A DNA stretch of 64,000 nt. It comes from Pinus tabuliformis. Taxonomy: Eukaryota; Streptophyta; Pinopsida; Pinales; Pinaceae. A program made the position numbers and the translations under genes. Location: the NCBI GenBank assembly GCA_031772625.1, contig CM062815.1:121443977-121507976 (forward strand), read 5' to 3'. Positions within the stretch are counted from its first letter, which is position 1, and every line of letters begins with the position of its first letter. The notes under the pieces are model-generated. The model saw only the letters and a program-made list of their open reading frames with translations, had not been told where the DNA came from and ran no database searches. Below are positions 63,951-64,000 of the stretch, in pieces.

Positions 63951-64000
63951 TCCACTTAACCAATATTAGGCTATGACTTTCGATATTCTCTCCTTAATCA

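Larger units (their letters stand above)
45647..64000 (+). other. ALG7: Presumed GPT intron 1 (runs off the window)
   Basis: It starts with the donor GTAAGT at 45647. No acceptor followed by the expected exon 2 was recognised, so the intron is inferred to exceed 18 kb. It contains hAT-1, Gypsy-2 with LINE-2, a hAT relic and Copia-4. Long, transposon-filled introns are usual in gymnosperms. The alternative is that the gene is truncated here by the insertions. Confidence 0.5.
60650..64000 (-). mobile_element. Copia-4: decayed Ty1-copia element, 3' part
   Basis: This minus-strand element runs off the right edge. Its 3' LTR ends at 60920 (TCTAACA, i.e. TGTTAGA on the minus strand), next to the purine tract CTCGCAAAGAGGGAG (60921-60935). 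Then follow RNase H, RT and integrase remnants, with gag beyond the window. A small hAT-like MITE sits in the RT. Stops and frameshifts are frequent. The outer LTR border is uncertain. Confidence 0.75.

Noticed and set aside
45651..64000. Second exon of GPT
   Set aside because: I looked for the conserved P-E-S-L-G continuation on the plus strand and did not find it; hydrophobic ORFs such as 46148-46336 do not match the family.
1..64000. CRISPR arrays, bacterial operons, rRNA or tRNA genes
   Set aside because: No repeat-spacer pattern and no structural RNA gene. The short tandem repeats lack unique spacers, and the sequence is plant nuclear.

Overview
The window looks like nuclear DNA of a seed plant, most likely a gymnosperm. 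It is AT-rich, almost free of host genes and packed with old, nested plant retroelements of the Ty1-copia, Ty3-gypsy and L1-type LINE families, plus hAT-type DNA elements. The single host gene recognised is the first exon of the plant UDP-GlcNAc:dolichyl-phosphate GlcNAc-1-phosphotransferase (GPT/ALG7) at 45300-45646 (+). No second exon was found, so its first intron probably runs beyond the window, more than 18 kb and full of transposons. The gymnosperm assignment is an inference from this architecture and from general similarity of the copia proteins; it is not proven.

Layout: 1-1406 is the 5' end of a copia element on the minus strand (Copia-1). 1407-6121 is gene-free, with a fold-back and a 57-bp tandem repeat. 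6122-40825 is one chromodomain Ty3-gypsy element (Gypsy-1, 5-bp TSD ATCTA) that has been split repeatedly. Its gag holds Copia-2 (7764-20765, minus, TSD CGACC), whose 5' LTR holds a full-length L1-type LINE with RNase H (LINE-1, 13603-20536, minus). Its 3' LTR holds Copia-3 (26254-40642, plus), whose 5' LTR holds a gag-only, Sirevirus-like element (GAG-1, 26620-35215, minus). Removing the inserts restores each host LTR or gag, so the order of insertion can be read directly. 40826-41958 is a long polypyrimidine tract into which Gypsy-1 inserted. 41959-45064 is AT-rich spacer with fold-backs, a (TA)n run and a probable solo LTR.

From 45647 on, the presumed GPT intron carries a hAT element (hAT-1, 47876-48970, TSD GTTTGTAC) and a Ty3-gypsy gag-protease element without polymerase (Gypsy-2, about 49475-60084). 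It also carries a hAT transposase remnant and a decayed copia element on the minus strand (Copia-4, about 60650-64000), which is interrupted by a small hAT-like MITE (hAT-2).

The most unusual object is at 50902-53087, inside Gypsy-2. It is a 2.2-kb minus-strand retro-insert with a perfect 19-bp target duplication. It joins the start of a poly(A)-binding protein (PABP) gene, through a LINE 5' leader, to a LINE ORF1. That ORF1 begins with a 76-residue ubiquitin-like domain that aligns with ubiquitin without gaps and ends in Gly-Gly. The second unusual feature is that Gypsy-2 carries its tRNA-Asp-type primer binding site in about four tandem copies. Nearly all transposon reading frames are broken, mostly by C-to-T (or G-to-A) stop codons, as expected for long-methylated plant repeats.
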